A DNA stretch of 31,733 nucleotides from a virus. Below, piece after piece: positions 1 to 6,728 of the stretch. Under the pieces are notes generated by a model, which was not told where the DNA came from, did not search any database, and saw nothing but the letters and a program-made list of their open reading frames with translations. Made by a program: the position numbers and the translations under genes. Every line of letters begins with the position of its first letter. Within the stretch, counting starts at the first letter, position 1. The stretch lies in the IMG/VR virus record IMGVR_UViG_3300037296_000115, positions 1 through 31,733 of that record. One strand, given 5' to 3'.

Positions 1-127
1 CAGCGATAATCAGCGCGCCGAAACCGGTGCGCATGATTGCGCCGCGCAACAGCGCCAGCCCGCCGGTCAGGCCCGTTGTGGCCCCCGCTGCCATGACGAA
101 ACCCGTCACCCAGCGCACCGCCATAAA
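1..127. repeat. terminal direct repeat, copy 1 (circular overlap)
   Basis: Bases 1-127 are repeated exactly at 31607-31733. The repeat lies inside the tape-measure gene and keeps its reading frame across the join (955 and 31730-31606=124 differ by 277 codons). It is best explained as the overlap left by a circular assembly. A length of 127 matches a commonly used maximum k-mer of de Bruijn assemblers, so it is probably not a biological repeat. Confidence 0.95.
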
Positions 128-955
128 TGTTGCAAAAGATGCCGCGACCGATGCGATCGTGCCGATATTCGCCCCTAGCGTTTCGATCACAACGCGCAGC
201 GCGCCGCCCTCTTGCATCAGGGACACGAATGCGACGGATACGGCCTGCAGCGCCGGCGCGAATGCGATCGCCAGACGGTTCGACACCGCCTCCGACACAA
301 ACCCCATGCGGGAAAACGCGTCATTTGCGCTTTCAACCTTGGCAGCATCAACCGCACTGATCGACAGCCCCATCGCTTCGATTTCGGTGCGTGCGTTGCG
401 GATCGCATCGCCGCCCTGCGCGACCAGCAGCGCCATCGACGCATTTCGGATCCCAAGTTCACCTAGAAACCCAGCAGTTTGCTGCGCCGACCAGCCCAGC
501 TCTTTCGCCTTATCCGCGATCGCAGCAAGCCGTGCGTCAGCATCCATTCCCATCAGGGACTTTGCAGACAGCCCGACCCGCGCTAATGCGTCAGCAGCGG
601 GCCCGCCATCCTGCGCAGCATCTGCCAGCTTGCGCCCCAGCTTCTGCATCGCAGACCCAACGTCGGCGGCATTCACCCCCGCATCGCCGCCAGCCTGCTG
701 CAGCGCGCGCAGACCGTCGATCGTGCCGTCGATCGACCGTGCCATCTTGGCCTGACTGTCGACAAAGGCCAAACCGCTTTTGGTCATTTTCGTGATCGCG
801 GCAGCAAGCGCCCCAGCACTTAGCGCCGCAGCATACTTCTTTGCGACTGCCGTGAATTTCTGCAATCCCGACTGACTTTTCGCCAGACCGCTTTGAAATT
901 TCGCACTGTCCAAGCCCAATTCGACCCGCAGCGCGCCGATCACAGCACCCGCCAT
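1..955 (-). CDS. tail tape measure protein, N-terminal part
   Basis: This is the first 318 codons of the tape measure, which sets tail length and leads DNA ejection. It starts at ATG 955 with AAGGG upstream and runs off the window edge. On the circle it continues in frame into 30336-31733, giving 741 residues. The start reads MAGAVIGALRVELGLDSAKF, followed by Ala-, Lys- and Gln-rich helical sequence (roughly residues 20-260), as expected for a tape measure N-terminus. It directly follows the two tail-chaperone ORFs, the normal siphophage order. The total length implies a fairly short tail, by the usual scaling with tape measure length. Confidence 0.9.
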   Translation of the reverse strand, partial: MAGAVIGALRVELGLDSAKFQSGLAKSQSGLQKFTAVAKKYAAALSAGALAAAITKMTKSGLAFVDSQAKMARSIDGTIDGLRALQQAGGDAGVNAADVGSAMQKLGRKLADAAQDGGPAADALARVGLSAKSLMGMDADARLAAIADKAKELGWSAQQTAGFLGELGIRNASMALLVAQGGDAIRNARTEIEAMGLSISAVDAAKVESANDAFSRMGFVSEAVSNRLAIAFAPALQAVSVAFVSLMQEGGALRVVIETLGANIGTIASVAASFATFMAVRWVTGFVMAAGATTGLTGGLALLRGAIMRTGFGALIIA

Positions 956-959
956 TTAT

Positions 960-1235
960 TTAGCCCTTATTGATTTTCTGATCCCAGCGCATGACGATCG
1001 CCAGCATGTCGCTTGCAGATTGCTTCTGCGCGCTGCGCGGCTCTCCGGTCAGTTCCGCCAGACGCGGCATTTTCTTGGCCCGGCCCAAGGTCGCGACAGT
1101 CAAGGCATGATGCATCCGCGCATGATGCTCCCGCTTAATTCGCCGCCCAGCCCCATCCATAAGGCAAACATATTCCCGCAAGGTCAGACGCCAGAAACCA
1201 TCCGGCGCAAACCCTGCGGAAACATACTCTGCCAA
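960..1235 (-). CDS. tail assembly chaperone, frameshift-encoded C-terminal half (GT-type)
   Basis: The open frame lies -1 relative to the preceding chaperone ORF. Its only start-like codon at the upstream edge is TTG 1235, with no convincing ribosome site. The same frame is open back to the slippery site at 1274-1280 and reads through DVNWADLLAEYVSAGFAP and FWRLTLREY, a Trp/aromatic pattern typical of the C-terminal half of tail chaperones. The likely product is therefore a 221-aa fusion: 117 residues from the upstream ORF plus 104 from this frame. Such fusions bind the tape measure and recruit tail tube protein during assembly, and are absent from the virion. The stop at 960-962 is only 4 bp from the tape-measure ATG. 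Confidence 0.85.
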   Translation of the reverse strand: MAEYVSAGFAPDGFWRLTLREYVCLMDGAGRRIKREHHARMHHALTVATLGRAKKMPRLAELTGEPRSAQKQSASDMLAIVMRWDQKINKG

Positions 1236-1249
1236 CAGATCAGCCCAGT

Positions 1250-1624
1250 TTACGTCGTGCGTCTGGCCCGCTTCTTTTTTCCGGGTGCCCCCCCGGCCCC
1301 GGCAGGCGCAGCGTCAGGATCCGGCAGAGATCGCGCCATCGCCGTCGCCATCTTGTCGCCCATCGCATCCAGCCCGACCGCATCGATCAGCTGACCCGCT
1401 TCTTTCAGCGTCATCCCGTGCTGATCTAGCAAGCCCGCCCAAAGCAAAAGGCGGATTTCCGTAAAGCCCGGCGGATTTTTTGGATCCTCCAAACCGGCCA
1501 AGAATTTCGGCACGCTCTGGCCTGTCGCTTCTTCCAGTTCGCACATCGCGTTTGCAGTGAAAGCCAGCGTAAAATCGACGCCGTCGACGTTCAGGCTTGT
1601 TTGCCCCTTTGCCGCGTTCCCCAT
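1250..1624 (-). CDS. tail assembly chaperone, upstream ORF (GTA-gp10 / Phage_TAC_11-like)
   Basis: This 124-aa protein resembles the family named after gp10 of the Rhodobacter gene transfer agent (Pfam PF11836). It has a short beta-rich N-terminus, then FTANAMCELEEATGQSVPKF near residues 23-42 and an amphipathic helical region. Proteins at this position chaperone the tape measure during tail assembly. The start ATG (1624-1622) overlaps the stop of the tail-tube gene as TGATG, giving translational coupling. The C-terminus GKKKRARRTT is encoded over A AAA AAG, where a -1 shift enters the next ORF. The short form should dominate, with the shifted form a minority, by analogy with lambda gpG/gpGT. 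Confidence 0.85.
   Translation of the reverse strand: MGNAAKGQTSLNVDGVDFTLAFTANAMCELEEATGQSVPKFLAGLEDPKNPPGFTEIRLLLWAGLLDQHGMTLKEAGQLIDAVGLDAMGDKMATAMARSLPDPDAAPAGAGGAPGKKKRARRTT
1274..1280 (-). promoter_or_regulatory. programmed -1 ribosomal frameshift site (A AAA AAG)
   Basis: On the minus strand the heptamer AAAAAAG lies exactly in the X XXY YYZ phase of the upstream chaperone ORF (GGA AAA AAG). This is the same heptamer used in E. coli dnaX. A -1 slip enters the frame of the 960-1235 ORF, which is open from here, and the zero frame ends eight codons later. A run of G and C just 5' (1281-1300) could help stall the ribosome. No 3' pseudoknot was worked out. Confidence 0.88.
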
Positions 1625-2064
1625 CAGGCCACCGGCGCAGCAGCTGCAACATAACTGCCCGTCACCTTAAAAGTGACTTGCGCCGTCATGCGATCATCCA
1701 GCGGCACGCTTGGCTCGTATGACGTCAAGAAACCGCGAAACGTCCACGTTGCCCCGCCGGGAAACGTAATGCGGTAATTGCCCAGCTCGCGGGCAGTACG
1801 GATCGACTGAATACGCGCATCGTCGCCAACACCGGGCAGAAAATGGATGCCGAACGAACATTCACCGCCATCATTCAGGCCCGGCCCAAATTCCTTATTG
1901 CGATCAGGCGATGCCATATGCGTCTTTTCGATCACGTCGACCGAGTCCGACGGCGGCGTGATATCGATCACTTCCGCTAGCGCCGGGAACGCTTCCGACC
2001 CTGCCGCACCGTCACCGATGCCAAACGCCGTCCCGAAACCGATTTCGGCTGTTGCTTCTGCCAT
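1624..2064 (-). CDS. major tail tube protein
   Basis: A 146-aa protein in the position of the siphophage tail tube, directly before the tail chaperones. It carries features common in the TP901-1/phage_tail_2 type: DSVDVIEKTH, a central NDGGE, and a C-terminal beta region with ITFPGGATWTFRGFLTSYEP and VTFKVTGS. Many copies form the tube around the tape measure. The start is ATG 2064 (MAEATAEIGFG) because GGAG lies about 8 bases upstream on the minus strand. The longer open frame to 2307 has no ribosome site and overlaps the previous gene. The stop overlaps the next ATG as TGATG. Confidence 0.88.
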   Translation of the reverse strand: MAEATAEIGFGTAFGIGDGAAGSEAFPALAEVIDITPPSDSVDVIEKTHMASPDRNKEFGPGLNDGGECSFGIHFLPGVGDDARIQSIRTARELGNYRITFPGGATWTFRGFLTSYEPSVPLDDRMTAQVTFKVTGSYVAAAAPVA

Positions 2065-2068
2065 TTCT

Positions 2069-2458
2069 TCACTCCGTTTTAAAATAGTTGATTTGGTAAT
2101 CCTGCGACACGCCAAACAGGCGATCAGGATCGTCGGCACCGGCGCTGCGCAGATCGCGCGACGCCAGCAAAAACACACCTTGGAAAATGCCGCCGAAATA
2201 CCCCGACAGCAGATCCCGGACCGCCTCAGCCGTGGCGTTCCCTCCGCCATAGTCAGCCGCAAAAATGTCGATCTGTACCCGCGCGCCGCACCAGTTCGAT
2301 CGGCCACGCATGTGATACACTTCGCCAGGACTGATCGCCGTCAAAACCACAGAAGGTACTGCGTCAGCCTGCGGCCTTTCACCCCAGTCGACACGACCCG
2401 AAACCAGCGCCGCCAGCTTTGGATCCGCTAGCATTAAGGCCCGCAATTCAATTTTCAT
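2069..2458 (-). CDS. DUF3168-like tail terminator / completion protein
   Basis: A 129-aa protein starting MKIELRALMLADPKLAALV. It has the DUF3168 pattern: an N-terminal helix, then GRVDWGERPQADAVPSVVLTAIS, and a central RVQIDIFAAD strand. Related proteins cap the tail tube and join it to the neck. ATG 2458 is preferred because it lies 4 bases after the stop of the gp10-like gene, with GACGGG before it. The open frame to 2536 only overlaps that gene. Order connector, head-tail adaptor, gp10-like, DUF3168, tail tube is the usual siphophage neck cassette. Confidence 0.82.
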   Translation of the reverse strand: MKIELRALMLADPKLAALVSGRVDWGERPQADAVPSVVLTAISPGEVYHMRGRSNWCGARVQIDIFAADYGGGNATAEAVRDLLSGYFGGIFQGVFLLASRDLRSAGADDPDRLFGVSQDYQINYFKTE

Positions 2459-2462
2459 CCCG

Positions 2463-2912
2463 TCAGCCTTTCGCCAGTTTTGCCGCCTTGCGTGCCGCCC
2501 GCGCCGCCGTGGCTTTGATCTCTGACCACAGTTCACGCTTGACGTCCGACAGCACCTTCTCCCGCCCTGCGTCCCACGCCGGGCGCAGATGCGGGCGCGG
2601 TGCCTCTGTCACGTTGCCAAATTCGGTTTGGATAGCCTGCGGCAGCGAACCCGGCCCAGCGAAAACCTCGATTGCCGATTTTTTGCCCTTCACTGCAGTG
2701 CGATGCAGCTTGGCCTGATTTTTTGACAGCTTTGTGCCGACGCCATAGCTTTCTTTCAGATCGCCCTGACCTTTCGGCGCGGCATCGCGGCCCGCCTCTG
2801 CAATCGGCGTCAGCGCCTTGATACCGGCGCGACGCAAAACCGCCCGGCCCGTCGACTTCTTCAGCCCGTCCATGGCCTTTTCGATTTCACGAAATCCCGT
2901 CACGCGCGCCAT
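2463..2912 (-). CDS. HK97 gp10-like neck / tail-joining protein
   Basis: A 149-aa basic protein resembling the HK97 gp10 family (PF04883). Residues 1-35 (MARVTGFREIEKAM, then RRAGIKALTPIAEAGRDAAP) form the typical N-terminal helix followed by an AP-x-G segment. Residue region 80-115 contains FAGPGS, the E-F-G-N-V segment and APRPHLRPAWD, the family's C-terminal signature. The tail is Lys/Ala-rich. It is thought to act in head-tail joining. Its ATG (2912-2910) overlaps the previous stop as TGATG. Confidence 0.87.
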   Translation of the reverse strand: MARVTGFREIEKAMDGLKKSTGRAVLRRAGIKALTPIAEAGRDAAPKGQGDLKESYGVGTKLSKNQAKLHRTAVKGKKSAIEVFAGPGSLPQAIQTEFGNVTEAPRPHLRPAWDAGREKVLSDVKRELWSEIKATAARAARKAAKLAKG

Positions 2913-3241
2913 CAGGACACCACCGCCCCGGCGGTAATTTCCAACCGCGCGAGCCGACCAATCTCTTTAATTCCGGTAATGTCGAAGGTGTCACCCTCAC
3001 ACTGAAGGCGATCACCCCGCGTGATCGATGCGGCAAAGGCGGTATAAGGCACGACAAAACGCGCCGTGACCTGCGCGCTGGCCTGCATTGCAGCATAGCG
3101 TTCGGCGTCCTTTATGGCGTCTTTCGCGCCCCAAAGTTCATCGCCAAACGCTGCGAAATCGCCTGCAGCTGACGTAAAGCCGTTATCCAGCTTTGCCTTG
3201 CGATAGAACTGGATCCGGCGGTCATATCTGATCGCAACCAT
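2912..3241 (-). CDS. head-tail adaptor / head closure protein (SPP1 gp16-like)
   Basis: A 109-aa protein of the phage head-tail joining family (PF05521-like). It has a small beta-rich fold beginning with RIQFYRKA, an Asp/Ala-rich centre, and the C-terminal pattern GDRLQCEGDTFDITGIKEI followed by LEITAGAV. It would bind the connector and close the head after packaging. ATG 3241 is chosen because it overlaps the previous stop as TGATG. An upstream GTG/ATG-like extension to 3256 adds five residues without a better ribosome site. Confidence 0.85.
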   Translation of the reverse strand: MVAIRYDRRIQFYRKAKLDNGFTSAAGDFAAFGDELWGAKDAIKDAERYAAMQASAQVTARFVVPYTAFAASITRGDRLQCEGDTFDITGIKEIGRLARLEITAGAVVS

Positions 3242-3807
3242 CAGACCGCCCCCCATTCAACCGGGCGCAGATAGCGCACCTGCCGGATCAGGTTTTTTGC
3301 AGCGAATGATAGTTCGGACAGCGCCGCGCCCTCTGGCGCGATGCCTGCCTCATACCATTCGCCCGCAATCAATTTGACCGCCTGCGTCATTTGCAAAGGC
3401 CAGTCGCCAACGTCATGCCCAACGACTGCCGTGATCTGCAGTTCTGCCCCGGATACAATGCCCGGCACCCCCGACAGCAGCAGCTGCGGATCATGCCACG
3501 CCGACCACAGCTGCAGCCGATCAATCGCTAGATCCGTCAGCGTGCCGCGTCCGTCGCTGACCTCAATCTTGTCGATCGACACCACCGGGCGCACCGGGAA
3601 CCACCACCGCGCCCAGCCCTGCGCGACCACAGTGAAAACCGCCGTGCGTTGCCCCATCGGACAGGCGCAGGCGGTTTCGACCACCGCCTGCGCCGCCATC
3701 AAATAGGCATTGATCGTGTCGTCGTCGTCGCCAGCATCCGGCAGATGCCGGGCGCGCTTCAGTTCAGCGGCGCTAACCGCCTGCGGTGTTGCACCTAATA
3801 CGCGCAC
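3241..3807 (-). CDS. head-tail connector protein (gp6-like, phiE125 gp8 type)
   Basis: A 188-aa protein of the head-tail connector family. Residues 28-45 (DDDTINAYLMAAQAVVET) match the typical helix, then a beta-rich middle with VRPVVSIDKIEV and a C-terminal helix pair (MTQAVKLIAGEWYEAG, LIRQVRYLRPVEWG). It forms the ring below the portal. The start is GTG 3807 with GGGG about 7 bases upstream; no better ATG is seen. It is 21 bp after the previous gene and overlaps the next by TGATG. Confidence 0.87.
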   Translation of the reverse strand: MRVLGATPQAVSAAELKRARHLPDAGDDDDTINAYLMAAQAVVETACACPMGQRTAVFTVVAQGWARWWFPVRPVVSIDKIEVSDGRGTLTDLAIDRLQLWSAWHDPQLLLSGVPGIVSGAELQITAVVGHDVGDWPLQMTQAVKLIAGEWYEAGIAPEGAALSELSFAAKNLIRQVRYLRPVEWGAV

Positions 3808-3828
3808 GATCGATCCCCTTTTGCCGGT

Positions 3829-4299
3829 TTACTTGGTCGCAGTTTTTGGCGGTGCGCCGGTTTCACCCTTCGCCGCGTCGTCGCCCGCCTTCGGACCCCC
3901 TTCTGCAGCCTTGCCAGCTGCCGTGTCTGCGGGCGGTTTGCTTGTCGCCTGCTTGCCGGTATTAGCATACGCGACAGGCGCACCCGTCAGCGCGACAGGA
4001 TCGCCCGCAGCAACTGCCACCGGCACGACACCGCCCGGCGGCGGCGTGATCGCGCCCGGCTCACTCAATGCTGCCTCGCGCATTGCGACAGCAACTTCGC
4101 GTTCGGCGATTGCCTGCAGCTGGCGTTCAAGGTCGCGCGGATCCATGCCGCCGACGTCGGCTTTCAGATCGTGCTTTTTCTTGTCATACGGCACAGCCAC
4201 GCCGCGCAGCTTTTCGGCCATTGCGTCGCTGAAACCTGCGACGTCACCGACGACATAGATGCCGTAGGGTTTTGTAAATTTAAGGATATTCTTAGCCAT
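3829..4299 (-). CDS. unknown protein between capsid and connector, Ala/Pro-rich C-terminus
   Basis: A 156-aa protein not recognised as a named family. The N-terminal 55 residues look folded (FTKPYGIYVVGDVAGFSD, then VAVPYDKKKHDLK). Residues 85-156 are low-complexity, rich in Ala, Pro, Gly and Lys. The position between the major capsid and connector genes suggests a head decoration, head-completion or capsid-associated role, but this is inference from position only. ATG 4299 (MAKNILKF) is chosen over ATG 4371 because GGAG lies about 9 bases upstream and the region before it contains the post-capsid hairpin. Confidence 0.7.
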   Translation of the reverse strand: MAKNILKFTKPYGIYVVGDVAGFSDAMAEKLRGVAVPYDKKKHDLKADVGGMDPRDLERQLQAIAEREVAVAMREAALSEPGAITPPPGGVVPVAVAAGDPVALTGAPVAYANTGKQATSKPPADTAAGKAAEGGPKAGDDAAKGETGAPPKTATK

Positions 4300-4356
4300 T
4301 TGGCACACTCCAAAGGAATTGACCGGATCCGCCACAACGGCAGACCGTGATTTGTG

Positions 4357-4387
4357 CCTGCCGCCCATCACATCAACAGGCGGCAGG
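4357..4387 (-). terminator. hairpin just downstream of the major capsid gene
   Basis: CCTGCCGCC (4357-4365) and GGCGGCAGG (4379-4387) form a perfect 9-bp GC-rich stem with a 13-base loop, starting 9 bp past the capsid stop. No clear U-tract follows, so it may be a partial terminator or an mRNA 3'-end stabiliser that raises capsid expression over downstream genes. Confidence 0.45.
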
Positions 4388-4395
4388 CGGCAGAC

Positions 4396-5709
4396 TTACA
4401 GGGTCCAGCCGATGCCGTTCAGACCGGCCAAAGCAGCTTCATGCTGCGGTGCCAGATCGTGTTCGCTGATTGCCCGCATCAGGGTCATATCGGTCTGGAA
4501 TGCCGACACCGTGTCGCCCGCCTGATTGACGTATGCAGCCTCTGTCGACGTCGCGATCGTGACGTTCAACGCATCGCCGATCATCACTTCGTTAAAATCG
4601 GCGAAGTAGACTTCGACCTCATCGCCGCCAGCGCCAAGGTTTGCCGGGATCTGCGACGTCGTGCGGATCGGATAGCCCAACAGTTCGCCGTTCGTTTCGA
4701 TCGATGGAAAGACCTTCTCGCGCGTGTCTGTATACCGCAGCGACGCCAAGAAATTCTTGGTGCCAGAACGCATGATCCAGCCCGGCGATACCATCATCAC
4801 GTTGGCATCTTCGACCTTGGAAGCCATACCGCGCACCGCGGCCTCGACAGCTGCGACGCTCGCGGCGACCGGACCCAGCCAGTTTGCGGGCGGCGTCCAA
4901 AATTTCAGACCGTAAGGCGTACCCGCGACACCCTGATCGCGCAGAAATGCAAGATCCTCGCGGGTCGCCATGACGTTCAGCAGATCATCGCGCACCATGA
5001 TAGCGATCGCTGCCGACGAATGCCGCAGCAGCGCATTGCCGATCGGCACCAAGGCTTTCAGCGTGCGGAATGCTTTATTGACGCCGTCGAAAGTTGGCTC
5101 GCTTTCAATGGCGGGCGCATTTTCCACGCCATAAGACGCGGTTGCACTGGACGCCAGCCGCCCGGTACGCAGTTCGCCCGCGGGCATCGGCACCGTCCGC
5201 GCACCTGATGCGCGCACAGTCACGCGCGGCCGCAGCAGCTCGATGATCGTTTCGGCCTGCGGACGCGGCAGCAGTACGCCGCCTGCAGAAGGTGTAGCGC
5301 CGGAAAGCGCCGCCGAGACCCCGGAATGACCGGCAGCGTCCAGCATGGCGCAAGCCTGCGTAAGATCGCCCCGCGCATTTGTCAGCGCCTGTACTGCAAA
5401 ACCGATTTCGATACCGCGTTCGGCAGGGTTAGCTGCCATCGCGGGTGCCGTGCGGCGATCGCCAGCGCCAGCCGCTTCGCTTGTCGCCGATGCAGCCTGC
5501 GCCGCCTCAACCTGTTCGGCACGCTGCACCCGCGTATTGCCTGCAGCGAATTCAGCCTGCGCCGTGGCGAAAGCTGCTTCGGCGGCAGTCATATCGGCAT
5601 GATCTGCAGCGGTGCCTGCCGCTTCCAGCGTTGCGATATTATCCGCAGCGGCCTGCATGGCGGCTGCAGCTTGCGCCCGCAGGCGGCGCAGATCGTTGAT
5701 ATCTGGCAT
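4396..5709 (-). CDS. major capsid protein, HK97 fold
   Basis: A 437-aa protein of the Phage_capsid family (PF05065 type). Residues 1-90 are Ala/Gln/Glu-rich coiled coil, matching the scaffolding delta domain removed by the prohead protease. The mature part shows GGVLLPRPQAETIIELLRP near 140-160, then a P-domain/E-loop region with AIESEPTFDGVNKAFRTLKA, and MVSPGWIMRSG with ETNGELLGYPIRTT near the C-terminal third. It forms the icosahedral head. The protease gene lies just upstream and the start has AAGGAA 8 bases before ATG 5709. The exact cleavage site cannot be set by eye. Confidence 0.95.
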   Translation of the reverse strand: MPDINDLRRLRAQAAAAMQAAADNIATLEAAGTAADHADMTAAEAAFATAQAEFAAGNTRVQRAEQVEAAQAASATSEAAGAGDRRTAPAMAANPAERGIEIGFAVQALTNARGDLTQACAMLDAAGHSGVSAALSGATPSAGGVLLPRPQAETIIELLRPRVTVRASGARTVPMPAGELRTGRLASSATASYGVENAPAIESEPTFDGVNKAFRTLKALVPIGNALLRHSSAAIAIMVRDDLLNVMATREDLAFLRDQGVAGTPYGLKFWTPPANWLGPVAASVAAVEAAVRGMASKVEDANVMMVSPGWIMRSGTKNFLASLRYTDTREKVFPSIETNGELLGYPIRTTSQIPANLGAGGDEVEVYFADFNEVMIGDALNVTIATSTEAAYVNQAGDTVSAFQTDMTLMRAISEHDLAPQHEAALAGLNGIGWTL

Positions 5710-5748
5710 TATGTCTTTCCTTATGAAAGCCGCGCACGCGGCATTAAT

Positions 5749-5798
5749 CCCTGCGCGTGCGCGGCAGGGGTTCGGTCGCGCCCGGCATCATGCCGGGC
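5749..5798. promoter_or_regulatory. two inverted repeats between protease and capsid genes
   Basis: The 110-bp gap before the capsid gene holds CCCTGC-N9-GCAGGG (5749-5769) and a perfect 19-bp palindrome with GCCCGGCAT arms (5780-5798). The latter is short-looped and GC-rich with no U-tract. Together with the post-capsid hairpin they bracket the most highly needed structural gene. They may process or stabilise the capsid mRNA. Confidence 0.4.
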
Positions 5799-5819
5799 TG
5801 CATTGTGGTTAAGTCAGGA

Positions 5820-6728
5820 TCAGCTGGCGGCGATGGCTGCAGCAGCTGCGGCGCGCGCGCCGAATGCGCGCGTCCCGGCAGGTCGCGCAGCTGGCGCATA
5901 GCGCGATAGCGTCTGCTCATAGAAGGCGGCACGCGTTAGCAATGCATCAGCCAACCTCCGGCGCTGCGCATCAGCGAATGCAAACAGCCCGCCGCCGTCT
6001 GCCGGATCATCCGTCGCACTGATCATCGCCGCAAGATCCGCCGCAGCAATACCGCGCCCCGCCGCGATAGCAGCATGAAAGTCTGCCTCCATCGCATCGA
6101 TCTGACCTTGGATCAGCGACGCACCTTTTTCGGTCGACGCATCAGCATTTTTGCCGCGCGCAAAGCTGGACCGAAAAACGAAATTCTGATCACCATACGA
6201 CCCCGGCTGCACCGGACTAGATGCCTGCACTTGCGTGCCGATGCTGCCGACGATCGCCCCCGGCGTCATAGTGATATCGCTGGCCTGCGATGCCAGCCAA
6301 TAGGCGGCAGACGTTGCCAGCGGGTTCACTAACGCATGAATTGGCTTAACCGCACGGAACGCCGCGATCGCCTCTGCTGCCGCTTGGATCCCGACAACCA
6401 TGCCCCCAGGACTATCGATTTCGATCACTGCCGCCGCACAATCATCAGACGCCATCAGATTCGCCAATGTGTCGGCGATGCCGTGATAGGTCGACCAGCC
6501 CATGTATCGCTCAAACGCAAACATGTTTGCCGTTAGTAGCCCGCGCACCGGCACGATTGCGACGCCCCGCTGCAGCGCATAGCGTTCGCCCGGCTCAAGT
6601 GATGCAGCAGCTTCGCCCCGCGCCATTTCGGCGGGCAGCTGCGCCTGCAACAGCGGCGCGGCACTGGCGTCGCACAAGGCGGTTGCACTGCCACCTAGCA
6701 GCGCCGCGATCGTTGTGGCCTTGGTCAT
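5820..6728 (-). CDS. capsid maturation protease, S49 (SppA-like) family
   Basis: A 302-aa S49-type serine protease. After a ~45-residue lead-in, GVAIVPVRGLL starts the fold. VIEIDSPGGMVVG (about 100-112) is the conserved S49 oxyanion/SPGG motif. LVNPLATSAAYWLASQA (about 137-153) carries the nucleophile Ser of the TSAAYW type, followed by GAIVGSIGTQVQ. It would cut the capsid delta domain during head maturation. The C-terminal ~40 residues are Ala/Arg-rich and could act as internal scaffold. ATG 6728 overlaps the portal stop as ATGA, and the order portal-protease-capsid is typical. Confidence 0.93.
   Translation of the reverse strand: MTKATTIAALLGGSATALCDASAAPLLQAQLPAEMARGEAAASLEPGERYALQRGVAIVPVRGLLTANMFAFERYMGWSTYHGIADTLANLMASDDCAAAVIEIDSPGGMVVGIQAAAEAIAAFRAVKPIHALVNPLATSAAYWLASQASDITMTPGAIVGSIGTQVQASSPVQPGSYGDQNFVFRSSFARGKNADASTEKGASLIQGQIDAMEADFHAAIAAGRGIAAADLAAMISATDDPADGGGLFAFADAQRRRLADALLTRAAFYEQTLSRYAPAARPAGTRAFGARAAAAAAIAAS

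Noticed and set aside
1-127. Biological long terminal repeat
   Set aside because: Sits inside a gene and keeps its frame; the length fits an assembly overlap.
27-755. Long plus-strand ORF over the tape measure N-terminus
   Set aside because: It is the mirror of the tape-measure gene, Ala/Pro/Ser-rich, with no ribosome site.
4354-5208. 284-aa plus-strand ORF opposite the capsid gene
   Set aside because: His/Arg/Cys-rich, a shadow of GC-rich coding; the capsid gene is certain.
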